64,000 nucleotides of DNA. It comes from Tabrizicola sp. (lineage in GTDB: Bacteria; Pseudomonadota; Alphaproteobacteria; Rhodobacterales; Rhodobacteraceae). The position numbers were made by a program, and so were the translations under genes. The notes under the pieces were generated by a model that was given only the letters and a program-made list of their open reading frames with translations, was not told where the DNA came from and made no database searches. Each line of letters starts with the position of its first letter. Within the stretch, counting starts at the first letter, position 1. Location: the NCBI GenBank assembly GCA_025458105.1, contig JALOTD010000010.1:1-64000 (forward strand). The letters are read 5' to 3'. Shown here in pieces: positions 24,983-34,487 of the stretch.

Positions 24983-26146
24983 ATGACTGAGATGGTCTAT
25001 GGCTCCAACCCCGTGCGGGTGACGGAGCCGGTCCTTCCCCGCTGGTGGCGGACAATCGACAAGTGGACGCTGACGAGCGTCTTTGTGCTGTTCGGGATCG
25101 GGCTGCTTCTGGGGCTGGCGGCAAGTGTGCCGCTGGCCACGCGCAACGGGCTGGAGCCGTTCTTCTACGTGCAACGGCAGGCCTTCTTCGGCGGCGTGGC
25201 GCTGGCGGTGATGATCGGCATCTCGATGATGTCGCCGGACATGGTGCGCAGGCTTGGGGTCCTGGGGTTTGCGGTGTCGCTGGTGGCCTTGATGCTGCTG
25301 CCGCTTCTGGGGACGGATTTCGGCAAGGGGGCGGTGCGGTGGTTCAGTCTGGGGTTTGCCAGCGTCCAGCCGTCCGAGTTCCTGAAGCCTGGCTTCGTGA
25401 TCGTGACGGCCTGGCTGATCGCCGCGGCGCAGGATCTGAACGGGCCGCCGGGGCGGACGGTGAGTTTCGCGCTGATGCTGCTGGTGGTGGGGTTCCTGGC
25501 GATGCAGCCGGACTTTGGCCAGTCGGCGCTGATCATCTTCGCCTGGGGGGTGATCTATTTCGTGGGCGGTGCGCCGATGACGCTGATCGTGGTGATCGGG
25601 GGCATCGTGGGCGTGGCGGGGCTGGTGTTCTACGAAAGCTCCGAACACTTCGCGCGGCGGATCGACGGGTTCCTGAGCCCGGACGTGGACCCGCGCACGC
25701 AGCTGGGGTACGCGGCGAACGCGATCCAGGAGGGCGGGTTCTTCGGAGTGGGCGTGGGCGAGGGGCAGGTCAAGTGGTCGCTGCCGGACGCGCATACCGA
25801 TTTCATCATCGCGGTCGCGGCCGAGGAATACGGGCTGATCCTGGTGCTGGTGATCCTGGCTTTGTACGGGGTGATCGTGGTCCGGTCGCTGGCGCGCCTG
25901 TTGCCCGAGCGCGACCCGTTCGCGCGGCTGGCGGGCGCGGGGCTTGCGTGCATCTTCGGCGTGCAGGCGATGATCAACATGGGTGTTGCGGTGCGGCTTC
26001 TGCCGGCGAAGGGCATGACGCTGCCCTTCGTGAGCTATGGCGGGTCATCGGTCATCGCGGCGGGGATCACGATGGGGATGCTTCTGGCGCTGACACGCCA
26101 CCGTCCGCGCGGACAGATGAGCGACGTCTTCCGGCGGGGGCGGTGA
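24983..26146 (+). CDS. ftsW: Peptidoglycan polymerase FtsW
   Basis: 387-residue SEDS-family glycosyltransferase with about ten membrane helices that polymerises lipid II at the division septum. VQPSEFLKPGFVI, QPDFGQSALI, AHTDFIIAVAAEEYGLI (extracytoplasmic catalytic Asp region) and LPFVSYGGSSVIAAGITMGMLL are diagnostic. ATG 24983 (MTEMVYGS) is preferred over an ATG at 24950. First gene of the division cluster here, followed by a REP-like repeat and murG. MraY/MurD genes that usually precede ftsW are not in this window's order; the broken restriction-modification locus sits there instead. Confidence 0.95.
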   Translation: MTEMVYGSNPVRVTEPVLPRWWRTIDKWTLTSVFVLFGIGLLLGLAASVPLATRNGLEPFFYVQRQAFFGGVALAVMIGISMMSPDMVRRLGVLGFAVSLVALMLLPLLGTDFGKGAVRWFSLGFASVQPSEFLKPGFVIVTAWLIAAAQDLNGPPGRTVSFALMLLVVGFLAMQPDFGQSALIIFAWGVIYFVGGAPMTLIVVIGGIVGVAGLVFYESSEHFARRIDGFLSPDVDPRTQLGYAANAIQEGGFFGVGVGEGQVKWSLPDAHTDFIIAVAAEEYGLILVLVILALYGVIVVRSLARLLPERDPFARLAGAGLACIFGVQAMINMGVAVRLLPAKGMTLPFVSYGGSSVIAAGITMGMLLALTRHRPRGQMSDVFRRGR

Positions 26147-26208
26147 TGGCTGTGCGTGGCCCTTGTGATCTTCCTCTTTACGGTGATCTTCCCCTTCACT
26201 GTGGTCTT

Positions 26209-26274
26209 CCCCCTCACCCCGGCCCTCTCCCCCGGGGGGAGAGGGAGGCGCGGGTTGCCGAGGGAGGTCCCGGA
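26209..26274. repeat. REP-like repeat overlapping the murG ribosome binding site
   Basis: CCCCCTCACCCCGGCCCTCT... through GGGGAGAGGG (26209-26245) matches the arm at 16731-16771. The similarity continues into the spacer (GGCGC-GTTGCC...GGTCCCGG). The GGGAGGTCCCGGACA before ATG 26277 is therefore repeat-derived and serves as the murG ribosome binding site. A hairpin in this repeat could modulate murG translation. Confidence 0.75.
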
Positions 26275-26276
26275 CA

Positions 26277-27371
26277 ATGAGCGGCAAGCTTCTGTTGATC
26301 GCGGCGGGGGGCACCGGCGGGCACATGTTCCCCGCGCAAGCCCTGGCCGAGGCGATGCTGGCGCGGGGCTGGCGGGTGAAGCTCTCGACCGATGACCGCG
26401 GTGCGCGCTATGCGGGCGGGTTTCCCGAAATGGTGAAGGTCGAGAAAGTGGCCAGCGCCACCTTTGCGCGAGGGGCGGCGGCGGCGAAAGTTCTGGTGCC
26501 CTTCCGCATTCTGGGCGGCATTCTCGACGCCATCGTCTCGCAACTGCGGGACAGGCCTGCGGTGGTGGTGGGCTTCGGCGGCTATCCGTCGATTCCGGCC
26601 CTGTCGGCGGCCTGGCTGTTGCGGCGGCCAAGGATGATCCATGAACAGAACGGCGTCCTGGGGCGGGTGAACCAGGTGTTCGCGCGCCGGGTCGGCAAGG
26701 TGGCTTGCGGCACCTGGCCCACGACCTTGCCCTCGGGGGTAGACGGCGTGCCCACGGGCAACCCCGTGCGCGGGGCGGTGCTGGAGCGCGCGGCCGCCCC
26801 CTACATCCCGCCCGGCGATTATCCGATGTCTTTGGTGGTGATCGGCGGCAGTCAGGGGGCGAGAGTGCTGTCGGACCTAGTGCCGGCGGCGGTGGCCCTG
26901 CTGCCCGAGGGTCTGCGGGCGAACCTGCGGGTGGCGCATCAGGCACGGGACGAAGATGCAGCCCGCGCTGCGGCGGCCTATGAGGCGGCGGGGGTGCGCG
27001 CCGAGATTGCCTCCTTCTTCAGCGACATCCCGCGCAGGCTTTCCGAGGCGCAGCTGGTGATCAGCCGGTCGGGGGCTTCGTCCGTGGCGGATATCAGCGT
27101 GATCGGGCGTCCTGCGATCCTGATCCCCTTTGCGGCAGCGACGGGCGATCATCAGACGGCGAATGCCAAGGGGTTGGTTGACGCTGGGGGAGCGGTAGTG
27201 GTGCAGGAGAAGGCGCTTGACGCAAGCGCGCTTGCAGGCCACATCGCCGCGATCCTGGAAGACCCGCACAAGGCCGAGACGATGGCGCGGGCGGCCCTGG
27301 GCGAGGGCAAGCCGGACGCGACCGCGCGACTGGTGGCCCTGGTAGAAGAGTTGGGCGGAGAGACGCAATGA
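26277..27371 (+). CDS. murG: UDP-GlcNAc:lipid I N-acetylglucosaminyltransferase MurG
   Basis: 364-residue GT-B enzyme that makes lipid II on the inner membrane face. [15 protein letters not shown] (first Gly-rich loop), [48 protein letters not shown] and [37 protein letters not shown] (UDP-GlcNAc site) are all in order. The stop overlaps the murC start (ATGA), so the two are coupled. Complete. Confidence 0.96.
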   Translation: MSGKLLLIAAGGTGGHMFPAQALAEAMLARGWRVKLSTDDRGARYAGGFPEMVKVEKVASATFARGAAAAKVLVPFRILGGILDAIVSQLRDRPAVVVGFGGYPSIPALSAAWLLRRPRMIHEQNGVLGRVNQVFARRVGKVACGTWPTTLPSGVDGVPTGNPVRGAVLERAAAPYIPPGDYPMSLVVIGGSQGARVLSDLVPAAVALLPEGLRANLRVAHQARDEDAARAAAAYEAAGVRAEIASFFSDIPRRLSEAQLVISRSGASSVADISVIGRPAILIPFAAATGDHQTANAKGLVDAGGAVVVQEKALDASALAGHIAAILEDPHKAETMARAALGEGKPDATARLVALVEELGGETQ

Positions 27372-28777
27372 ACGCAGCAACCAAGCTTCCGCTTGAACTG
27401 GGACCGATCCATTTCGTCGGCATCGGCGGGATCGGGATGTCGGGCATCGCCGAGGTCCTGATGACGCTGGGCTATGCGGTGCAGGGGTCGGACGCAAAGG
27501 CGTCGAAGATCACCGACCGGCTGGTCAAGCTCGGGGCCACGTTCTTCGAGGGGCAGCGGGCCGAAAACATCGGCGACGGCGTGTCGGTCGTGGTGATCTC
27601 GAGCGCCATCAAGAAGGGCAACCCGGAACTGGAAGAGGCACGGCGGCGGAAGTTGCCGGTGGTGCGCCGGGCGGAGATGCTGGCGGAACTGATGCGGCTC
27701 AGGTCGAACATCGCGATTGCCGGGACGCATGGCAAGACGACCACCACGACGATGGTGGCGACGCTTCTGGACAAGGGCGGGTTCGATCCGACCGTCATCA
27801 ACGGGGGCGTGATCCATGCCTATGGCTCGAACGCTCGGGCCGGGGCGGGGGAGTGGATGGTGGTGGAGGCGGACGAATCCGACGGGTCCTTCAACCGGCT
27901 GCCAGCGACCATTGCCATCGTGACCAACATCGACCCCGAGCATATGGAACATTGGGGGACCTTCGACAATCTGCGCAAGGGATTCCTGGATTTCGTGTCG
28001 AACATCCCGTTCTATGGGCTGGCCGTGTGCTGCACGGACCACCCGGAGGTGCAGGCGCTGGTGGGCCGGGTGACGGATCGCCGGGTGGTGACCTTCGGCT
28101 TCAACGCTCAGGCCGACGTGCGGGCGGTGAACCTGCGGTACGAGGCTGGCGTCGCGCATTTCGACATCGCCTTGCAGGGCGAGGATCAGGTGATCGAAGG
28201 GTGTACTCTGCCGATGCCAGGCGACCACAACGTGTCGAACGCGCTGGCAGCGGTGGCCGTGGCGCGGCATCTGGGGATGAAGCGCGAAGAGATCCGCGAG
28301 GCTTTGGCGGGGTTTGCGGGCGTGAACCGGCGTTTCACCAAGGTGGCCGAGGTCGGGGGCGTCACGATCATCGACGATTACGGCCACCATCCGGTGGAGA
28401 TCGCGGCGGTGCTGAAAGCCGCGCGGCAGGCGACGAAAGGGCGGATCATCGCGGTGCACCAGCCGCACCGCTATACGCGGCTCTCAAGCCTCTTCGAGGA
28501 GTTCTGCACCTGTTTCAATGAGGCGGATGTGGTGGCCATCGCCGATGTCTATGCGGCGGGCGAGGAGCCGATCGCCGGGGCATCCCGTGACGACCTTGTC
28601 GCGGGCCTGATCGCGCATGGCCATCGTCATGCCCGCGCGATGCTGGATGAGGCCGATCTGGCGCGGCTGGTCCGTGAACAGGCCCGGCCGGGGGATATGG
28701 TGGTCTGCCTGGGGGCCGGGACAATCAGCGCCTGGGCCAATGCATTGCCCGCCCGGCTGATGGGCCAGGCGGCATGA
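27368..28777 (+). CDS. murC: UDP-N-acetylmuramate--L-alanine ligase
   Basis: 469-residue Mur ligase adding the first amino acid of the peptidoglycan stem. [18 protein letters not shown]-loop [36 protein letters not shown] (Mg ligands) and [18 protein letters not shown] are all present. Overlaps murG by 4 bp. After its stop come small membrane-protein genes rather than murB directly. Confidence 0.96.
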   Translation: MNAATKLPLELGPIHFVGIGGIGMSGIAEVLMTLGYAVQGSDAKASKITDRLVKLGATFFEGQRAENIGDGVSVVVISSAIKKGNPELEEARRRKLPVVRRAEMLAELMRLRSNIAIAGTHGKTTTTTMVATLLDKGGFDPTVINGGVIHAYGSNARAGAGEWMVVEADESDGSFNRLPATIAIVTNIDPEHMEHWGTFDNLRKGFLDFVSNIPFYGLAVCCTDHPEVQALVGRVTDRRVVTFGFNAQADVRAVNLRYEAGVAHFDIALQGEDQVIEGCTLPMPGDHNVSNALAAVAVARHLGMKREEIREALAGFAGVNRRFTKVAEVGGVTIIDDYGHHPVEIAAVLKAARQATKGRIIAVHQPHRYTRLSSLFEEFCTCFNEADVVAIADVYAAGEEPIAGASRDDLVAGLIAHGHRHARAMLDEADLARLVREQARPGDMVVCLGAGTISAWANALPARLMGQAA

Positions 28778-28817
28778 TTGGGACGGATTCTCGGCGTAAA
28801 TCCATAGGTGTGGCTGC

Positions 28818-29084
28818 ATGAGCACCCCGCTGATCCTGGGTGCCTTGTGGGTTGTGGCCTCGGCCATCGTGGCGATGCTGCCGATGCGGCGGCAAATGGT
28901 GCCGGGGATTGCGCTGCTGATTGCGGCCCCGGTTCTTCTGGTCTGGATCGGTTATGCCCATGGCTGGCTTTGGCTGGCAATCGGCCTTTTTGCCTTTGTC
29001 TCGATGTTCCGCAACCCGCTGCGCTATTTCCTGCGCCGGGCGCTGGGCCGTCCTGCTCCGCTGCCGAAAGAGCTGGAGAAGTGA
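28818..29084 (+). CDS. DUF2484 family membrane protein (first copy)
   Basis: 88-residue protein with three hydrophobic helices (LILGALWVVASAIVAMLP; GIALLIAAPVLLVWIGY; WLAIGLFAFVSMF) and the FRNPLRYFLRRALGRP tail typical of DUF2484. This family sits between murC and murB in Rhodobacterales, so a minor envelope role is suspected but unproven. The stop overlaps the next gene's start (TGATG). Confidence 0.8.
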   Translation: MSTPLILGALWVVASAIVAMLPMRRQMVPGIALLIAAPVLLVWIGYAHGWLWLAIGLFAFVSMFRNPLRYFLRRALGRPAPLPKELEK

Positions 29085-29326
29085 TGGTTCCCCTGGGCCT
29101 CTGCATGGTCTGGCTGATCGTGGCGAATGTGATCGCCATGTTCCCCTCGCGCGATTATCATTGGCGCGCGGCCTATGTGCTGATTGCCATCGGCGTGCCG
29201 CTTCTGGGCTGGGTGACCTGGGAACTGGGGCCGATCGTCGGCATGGTGGTGCTGGCGGCGGGGGCCTCGATCCTGCGCTGGCCGGTGATCTTCTTCTGGC
29301 GCTGGCTGCGTCGGCGATTGGGGTAG
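29084..29326 (+). CDS. DUF2484 family membrane protein (second copy)
   Basis: 80-residue paralogue-like protein with the DUF2484 pattern: MVWLIVANVIAMFPSRDYHWRAAYVLIAIGVPLLGWV, GMVVLAAGASILRWPVIFFWRWLRRRLG. Three short helices, basic end. ATG 29084 overlaps the stop of the first copy, so the pair is coupled. Function unknown. Confidence 0.75.
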   Translation: MVPLGLCMVWLIVANVIAMFPSRDYHWRAAYVLIAIGVPLLGWVTWELGPIVGMVVLAAGASILRWPVIFFWRWLRRRLG

Positions 29327-29329
29327 GGG

Positions 29330-29611
29330 ATGTTCGGGCGCGAGAACGAGTTGCTGACCACTTTGCTTGCCATGGGGCTGGCCACGGCGGCGCTGACCGC
29401 GCTCATCACCTGGCTTGCGGGCTGGCGCTATGGCCGTCGCCGCGCGATCGTGGTGCCGATCCTGGCGCTGGTGGCTCTGGGCATCCTTATGGTGCGGGTC
29501 GCGGGCGAGGGCGGGGACCCGGCGCTGGACTTTGGCGCCTTCGGGATGATCTATGCCGGGCCGGTGATCGCCGGCGGGATGATCGGCCTGGTCCTGTCGC
29601 GGCGGGGCTGA
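29330..29611 (+). CDS. Small membrane protein of unknown function
   Basis: 93 residues with three hydrophobic segments (LLTTLLAMGLATAALTALITWLAG; AIVVPILALVALGILMV; GMIYAGPVIAGGMIGLVL) and an Arg-rich cytoplasmic loop GWRYGRRRA. It starts 3 bp after the second DUF2484 gene and is likely in the same transcript. No family recognised. Confidence 0.6.
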   Translation: MFGRENELLTTLLAMGLATAALTALITWLAGWRYGRRRAIVVPILALVALGILMVRVAGEGGDPALDFGAFGMIYAGPVIAGGMIGLVLSRRG

Positions 29612-29745
29612 GGGCCTGCGGAGCCCCGATGTCCCGAGAAGGCGCGGCGGGTAAGGGAAAGCCGACCGCCGGGCCTGTTGCGCGGGGCTATGGCCCGCCG
29701 TTAGGCTTGGCGCGGGGCAATTCAGATCCCGGGAGCAAGCAGATC

Positions 29746-30036
29746 ATGGAACCCATGCTGATCGTTGCCGCCATCGGAATTGGCGCTGTCGCCGCCACGA
29801 TCTCGGGTGCCCTTGCCAGGCGGACGGGGTTTCTGGCGGGCGCGATCCTGCCCGCCCTGATGATCGGGTTCACTGTCTACTCGAATGGAATGACCGTGCA
29901 CCCTGAAGGCCGGATGGGCCAGGGTATGCTGGTCGTCTTCATCCTGATCCCGCTGTCGGTCGTCATCACTCTAGGTTGGGCCGTGGGCCTTTGGCTGCGG
30001 ACGGCAGACAAGCGGCGACAGACCGACGACCGGTGA
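29746..30036 (+). CDS. Small membrane protein of unknown function
   Basis: 96 residues with three hydrophobic segments (PMLIVAAIGIGAVAATISGAL; FLAGAILPALMIGFTVYSNG; MLVVFILIPLSVVITLGWAVGLWL) and a charged tail. Same general design as the preceding gene but no clear homology. ATG 29746 is chosen; ATG 29755 is equally possible. The 134 bp before it contains no other gene. Confidence 0.55.
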   Translation: MEPMLIVAAIGIGAVAATISGALARRTGFLAGAILPALMIGFTVYSNGMTVHPEGRMGQGMLVVFILIPLSVVITLGWAVGLWLRTADKRRQTDDR

Positions 30037-30162
30037 TTGTCCCTTGCGCGGGGCGGGACGGCGGGATGCGCGTCTGCCTTGGGTGATTGACGGGATGTGA
30101 CGCAACGCGCATCAAGCTCGCAGGGTCTGGCAAGTGGCGCGGTGCCAAGAGACGAGGCGCGG

Positions 30163-31722
30163 ATGAAGGTTGACGACATCAAGGACGAGAAGTCGTTGCA
30201 AGCCTGGCTGGAGGCCCGGCCAGAGGCCAGCCGTCGGGCCGATGCAATAAGCCTTGCCCAACGTTCCGCGCTGCGGGTTCTGCCGGTGTTTGCCGGGGCC
30301 ATGGGTACAGACTGGGCACGAAAGGCTGATTTGACAGTGCTGCCGATCTTGAGGGCAAATCTGACCTCGGGGGTTGCGCGTAAAACTACAGAAACGGAGC
30401 TTCGACAAGCAAATAACTGTGCAAATGGCGATGCAGGCGACGTCGCACTTTCGGCTTTGGCAGTTGATTATGCGTTTGGCGCAGGCGAAGCCGCTGAGGC
30501 AGCCCAATATGCCGGAAGAGCAGCCGCATATACCTCCGAAGGCCACAAGGCCGCTGTCGCATACTCCAGCGAGTCTACTGAAGCCGCACATAGGGCTACG
30601 CATTCCGCTGTTGCAAACGGCACCTCTGAAGGAGCCTATCGCGGCATCGCCGCTTATCTTACGAGGGCGTTTTGGTCAGAGATACGGGCTGATGCGCTTG
30701 AGATTGAAGATGGCAACGAACCGGCCGTCTTTCCACTATGGTCTGCCGCTACCCCAGAATGGTTCAAGACTAACGACGCAACCGCCCGGAAAATCTGGGC
30801 GAAAGATCCCGACATTTGGTCATTCTGGCTGCGTTGGTGGGATGGCATTCTGGCGGGCCGTCCATTGCCGGATGAACTGCAGCTAAAGGTGGCGCTGATA
30901 TCCGAAGACACATGGAAGGCCGGTCCTGCAGCTGTCGCTGACGCAATCCGCCGAATTGAGACGGACCTGGCCCTGGATGCAACGGACAACGGCGAGCGGG
31001 TGGAGCCGAATCCGGAGACTGGTCTTCTTCGGCTTGTTCCGGGCTCGGCATTGCCGGAGGACATTGCGGTCTACGCGCGGCGCAAGATTGAAAAGGCCAT
31101 CGCGCTGGTCGATGCCCAGTCCTTCCAGCAATACGGCAGCCTTTCGGCTGACCTTGCCATGCTGATGTCAGCTGTTGACGACGCGTCGAACCTGCCGATG
31201 GAGTTGTTCGACAGCTGTGTCAGCGCCTCGCGCCGCCTGGCTACCAGGGTGGCCAACGGGGAATGTCCCCCCGTGGAAAAGGATGCCGTGCTGAACGACT
31301 ACCGTTCCCGTCTGCGGGAAGTTGCGGCAGACATCCTGGCCCATGATCCGCAAACGCAAGCGGTGCTGGAGCGCCGTAACCGGATCGTCGGAAACGACGC
31401 ACTTATCGTTGCAGCGGATGTCGTCACAGGTGCAGCGGCACAGGTCGTTCCGATCACGGAAGGTGCCCTCGCAACCGCGCTGCCGCGCGATGCTGCGCTT
31501 TCCACAAACCCGCAGGCTGATGCGGAGGATCGCAAGGATGCGACTTATCGCCTGGCTGGCCGCCTTCTAAGGATCGGTAAATGGGTTACCTTGGGCGTTG
31601 GAGGGACCGGGGCTGCCATCATCGGGTCGAAAGAGGTCCTGGAAGCCATTCCTGCAATCCAGGCTTCTCCCCTCTTCCAGCAAGCGCTAAGCGCCATTCT
31701 TCGTTGGCTGGGCTTGGGCTGA
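30163..31722 (+). CDS. Unknown 519-residue protein inserted in the cell-wall cluster
   Basis: The start MKVDDIKDEKSLQAWLEARPEASRRADAIS and RSALRVLPVFAG match a recurrent N-terminal domain of uncharacterised alphaproteobacterial proteins. Residues about 90-180 are Ala-rich with repeated A-A-Y/E patterns (probable helices). The middle (SEIRADALEIEDGNEP...WFKTNDATARKIWAKDPDIWSFWLRWWDGIL) is Trp-rich. The end carries one hydrophobic stretch (WVTLGVGGTGAAIIGSKEVLEAIPAI) that may insert in a membrane. Codon use is more AT-rich than its neighbours, suggesting transfer. It separates the DUF2484 block from murB, which is unusual. ATG 30163 has GACGAGGCGCGG upstream. Confidence 0.7.
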   Translation: MKVDDIKDEKSLQAWLEARPEASRRADAISLAQRSALRVLPVFAGAMGTDWARKADLTVLPILRANLTSGVARKTTETELRQANNCANGDAGDVALSALAVDYAFGAGEAAEAAQYAGRAAAYTSEGHKAAVAYSSESTEAAHRATHSAVANGTSEGAYRGIAAYLTRAFWSEIRADALEIEDGNEPAVFPLWSAATPEWFKTNDATARKIWAKDPDIWSFWLRWWDGILAGRPLPDELQLKVALISEDTWKAGPAAVADAIRRIETDLALDATDNGERVEPNPETGLLRLVPGSALPEDIAVYARRKIEKAIALVDAQSFQQYGSLSADLAMLMSAVDDASNLPMELFDSCVSASRRLATRVANGECPPVEKDAVLNDYRSRLREVAADILAHDPQTQAVLERRNRIVGNDALIVAADVVTGAAAQVVPITEGALATALPRDAALSTNPQADAEDRKDATYRLAGRLLRIGKWVTLGVGGTGAAIIGSKEVLEAIPAIQASPLFQQALSAILRWLGLG

Positions 31723-31837
31723 TCTTCGGGGGCAAGGCTCTCGGAAATCTCTGCCCTATTCCAGAATGCCGCTTCCAGTCGGGACCGTTCTAGATAACAC
31801 CTTGCGTCTGCCCCTCAGCCCCGGCTACCACCCGCAT

Positions 31838-32705
31838 ATGACCACTCTTCCCCCTGTCCGCGGCGTGCTGACGCCGGACCGTCCCTTGGCTGACCTGACC
31901 TGGCGCGTTTCTGAGGGGGCTTGATCCATCGGTTGACGTGTTTCCGATGGGGGTCGGGTCGAACCTGATCGTCCGCGACGGCGGCATCCGGGCAGTGGTG
32001 ATCCGGCTGGGACGTGGGTTCAACGGGATTTCGGTCGACGGCGAGCGGGTCACCGCCGGGGCCGCCGCGCTGGACGCCCATGTGGCGAAGCGGGCGGCAG
32101 AGGCGGGGCTGGACCTGACCTTTCTGCGCACGATCCCCGGGTCGATCGGCGGGGCGGTACGGATGAATGCGGGGTGCTATGGCAGCTATGTCGCTGATGT
32201 GCTGGAGGAAATCCGGATCGTTACTCGGTCGGGTGAGGCGGTGACGCTGCCTGCGCGCGCGCTGAAACTGCGGTACCGGCAAAGTGACCTGCCCGAGGGC
32301 GCGGTGATCGTACAGGCTACGTTCCGCAGCGCGACAGCTGATCCACAGGCGCTGGAAGCGCGGATGGAGGACCAGATCGCCAAGCGCGATGCGTCGCAGC
32401 CGACCAAGGAGCGCAGCGCGGGCTCCACCTTCCGCAACCCCGTGGGCTATAGCTCCACGGGCCGGGCCGATGACAGCCATGAACTGAAGGCCTGGAAGGT
32501 GATCGACGACGCGGGTATGCGCGGCGCGCGGCTGGGCGGGGCGCAGATGTCGGTCATGCATTCCAACTTCCTGATCAACGCCGGTGGCGCCACTGCCGCC
32601 GATCTGGAAAATCTGGGCGAGGACGTGCGAAAAAAGGTTTTCCAATCAAGCGGTATCACGTTAGAGTGGGAAATCATGCGGGTCGGAGAACACTCGCGCG
32701 AATAA
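31838..32705 (+). pseudogene. murB: UDP-N-acetylenolpyruvoylglucosamine reductase with internal deletion
   Basis: FAD/NADPH enzyme making UDP-MurNAc. The N-terminus [22 protein letters not shown] is in one frame, and the remainder [36 protein letters not shown] to the normal end is in another. The junction is at about 31900-31915. The conserved RVGGPAD segment and about 20 residues after it (FAD-binding) are missing, roughly 60-65 bp. Later motifs are intact ([43 protein letters not shown] with the catalytic Ser, [16 protein letters not shown]). An ATG at 31938 could start a shortened protein, but without the FAD loop. murB is essential and no second copy is visible, so an assembly error is likely. 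Confidence 0.88.
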
Positions 32706-32732
32706 CAAATCACGGGTCGGCAACAGACCCGG

Positions 32733-33665
32733 ATGAGGCAGAAGATGGCGGGCGCATCGAGCAGGATGGCCCCCAGAGTGGCGGTGTTGATGGGTGGGCT
32801 TTCCGCTGAGCGGGAGGTTTCGCTTGTCTCTGGGCGCGAATGCGCTGCGGCACTTCGGGAGGCCGGTTATCAGGTGACGGAGGTCGATTGCGGCCCCGAT
32901 TTGCCTGCGCGCCTTGTCGATCTGAAACCCGACGTCTGTTTCAACGCGCTGCACGGTCGCTGGGGCGAGGACGGCTGCGTTCAGGGCATCCTGGAATGGC
33001 TGAAGATCCCCTATACCCATTCGGGCGTGCTGGCCTCGGCGCTGGCGATGGACAAGGAAAAGACCAAGGACGTCTACCGCGCCGTCGGTCTGCCGGTCGT
33101 GGAAAGCGTGCTGGCGGCCCGCGAAGAGGTTGAGGCGCGGCATGTCATGCCCGCGCCCTATGTGGTGAAGCCGTACAACGAAGGCTCATCCGTCGGGGTC
33201 TACATCGTGCGCGAGGGGTCGAATGCGCCCCGGCTGGCGGCAAGCATGCCCGCGCAGGTCATGGTCGAGGCCTATGTGCCGGGCCGCGAGCTGACGACGA
33301 CGGTGATGGGCGACCGGGCCTTGGGGGTGACGGATATCATCACTGACGGCTGGTATGACTACGACGCCAAGTACAAGCCGGGTGGCAGCCGACATGAGTG
33401 CCCGGCGCAGGTGCCAGCCGAGATTGAGGCGGCCTGCCTTGACTATGCCTTGCGCGCCCACCAGGCGCTGGGATGCCGGGGTGTCAGCCGGACGGATTTC
33501 CGCTGGGACGAGGCGCGGGGTCTGGCCGGGTTGATCCTTCTGGAGACCAACACACAACCGGGAATGACACCCACATCGCTGGCCCCGGAACAGGCGGCGA
33601 TGCAGGGCATCGGTTTTCCGGAGTTCTGCGCCTGGATGGTGAGGGACGCGTCATGCGACCGCTGA
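32733..33665 (+). CDS. ddl: D-alanine--D-alanine ligase
   Basis: 310-residue ATP-grasp ligase. [75 protein letters not shown] and [21 protein letters not shown] cover the substrate and Mg sites. Start codons at 32733, 32745 or 32768 are possible; the conserved part begins at VAVLMGG. The stop overlaps the ftsQ start, indicating coupling. Complete. Confidence 0.95.
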   Translation: MRQKMAGASSRMAPRVAVLMGGLSAEREVSLVSGRECAAALREAGYQVTEVDCGPDLPARLVDLKPDVCFNALHGRWGEDGCVQGILEWLKIPYTHSGVLASALAMDKEKTKDVYRAVGLPVVESVLAAREEVEARHVMPAPYVVKPYNEGSSVGVYIVREGSNAPRLAASMPAQVMVEAYVPGRELTTTVMGDRALGVTDIITDGWYDYDAKYKPGGSRHECPAQVPAEIEAACLDYALRAHQALGCRGVSRTDFRWDEARGLAGLILLETNTQPGMTPTSLAPEQAAMQGIGFPEFCAWMVRDASCDR

Positions 33666-34487
33666 TCGCCCGCCGCGCAACGCCGACGCAACGGCGCGAC
33701 CCGGCGCCGTCGAAATGGGCGTACCGGGCGCAGCGCTGGATGCTTACGCCCTATGTGCGGCTGTTCCTGCGCACTGGCCTGCCGACGCTGGTGCTTTTGG
33801 GCGGGGTCGGGATCTGGTTCAGCCATGAGCCGAACCGCGTGGCGCTGGTCGCCCAGCTGACGCATCTGCGCGAGGAATTCGAGGCCCGTCCCGAGTTCCG
33901 CGTGTCCTTGGCCCGGGTCGAGGGGGCCTCGCCCGAACTGGCCGAGGCGGTGCGGGCGCGGCTGGAGTTGCCCTTGCCCATGTCGTCCTTCGACATCGAC
34001 CTTGACGCTGCCCGCGAACGGATCGAGGCGCTGGACGCTGTCCTGCGCGCCGATCTGCGGGTGCGGTCGGGCGGGGTGCTGCAGGTCATGGTCACCGAAC
34101 GTGTGCCGGTTGCGGTCTGGCGCACCGAGGACGGCCTGACGCTGGTCGATGAGACAGGGCACCGTGTGGCCGGATTGCTGGCGCGGTCCGACCGGCCCGA
34201 CCTGCCGCTGATCGCCGGCGAAGGGGCAGACCTCGCCACGCCCGAAGCGCTGGCGCTGATTGATGCCGCCGGTCCCCTTGGCCCGCGCATCCGCGGTCTG
34301 GTCCGGGTGGGCGAGCGGCGCTGGGACATCGTGCTGGACCGCGACCAGCGCGTGATGTTGGATGAGCCGCGACATTCTGACTGTAGACCTCCGGTCGGAC
34401 CACCGCCCGACCCTTCGACTTTCCCCCAACGCCCTTGCCGAGTTGCGCCGCGCACAAGGCATCGAAATCGTGGAGAACGAACTGTGA
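33653..34487 (+). pseudogene. ftsQ: Cell division protein FtsQ with deletion near the C-terminus
   Basis: Bitopic division protein: cytoplasmic Arg-rich tail, TM helix (RTGLPTLVLLGGVGIWF), POTRA domain (EFRVSLARVEGASPELAEAVRARL...) and beta domain (VLQVMVTERVPVAVWRTEDGLTLVDETGHRV, GERRWDIVLDRDQRVML). After about 34365 the frame changes. The true end resumes at 34371 as DILTVDLRSDHRPTLRLSP...AQGIEIVENEL, TGA 34485-34487. About 25 residues of the helix normally linking these parts are missing, roughly 70-80 bp. Uncorrected, the frame fuses with ftsA, whose GTG overlaps the true stop. The gene is essential and the region contacts FtsB/FtsL, so either the sequence is wrong or the protein is altered. 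Confidence 0.87.

Noticed and set aside
16731-26274. CRISPR array suggested by repeated GC-rich hairpins
   Set aside because: Only two to three copies in inverted or distant positions, with no regular spacers and no cas genes.
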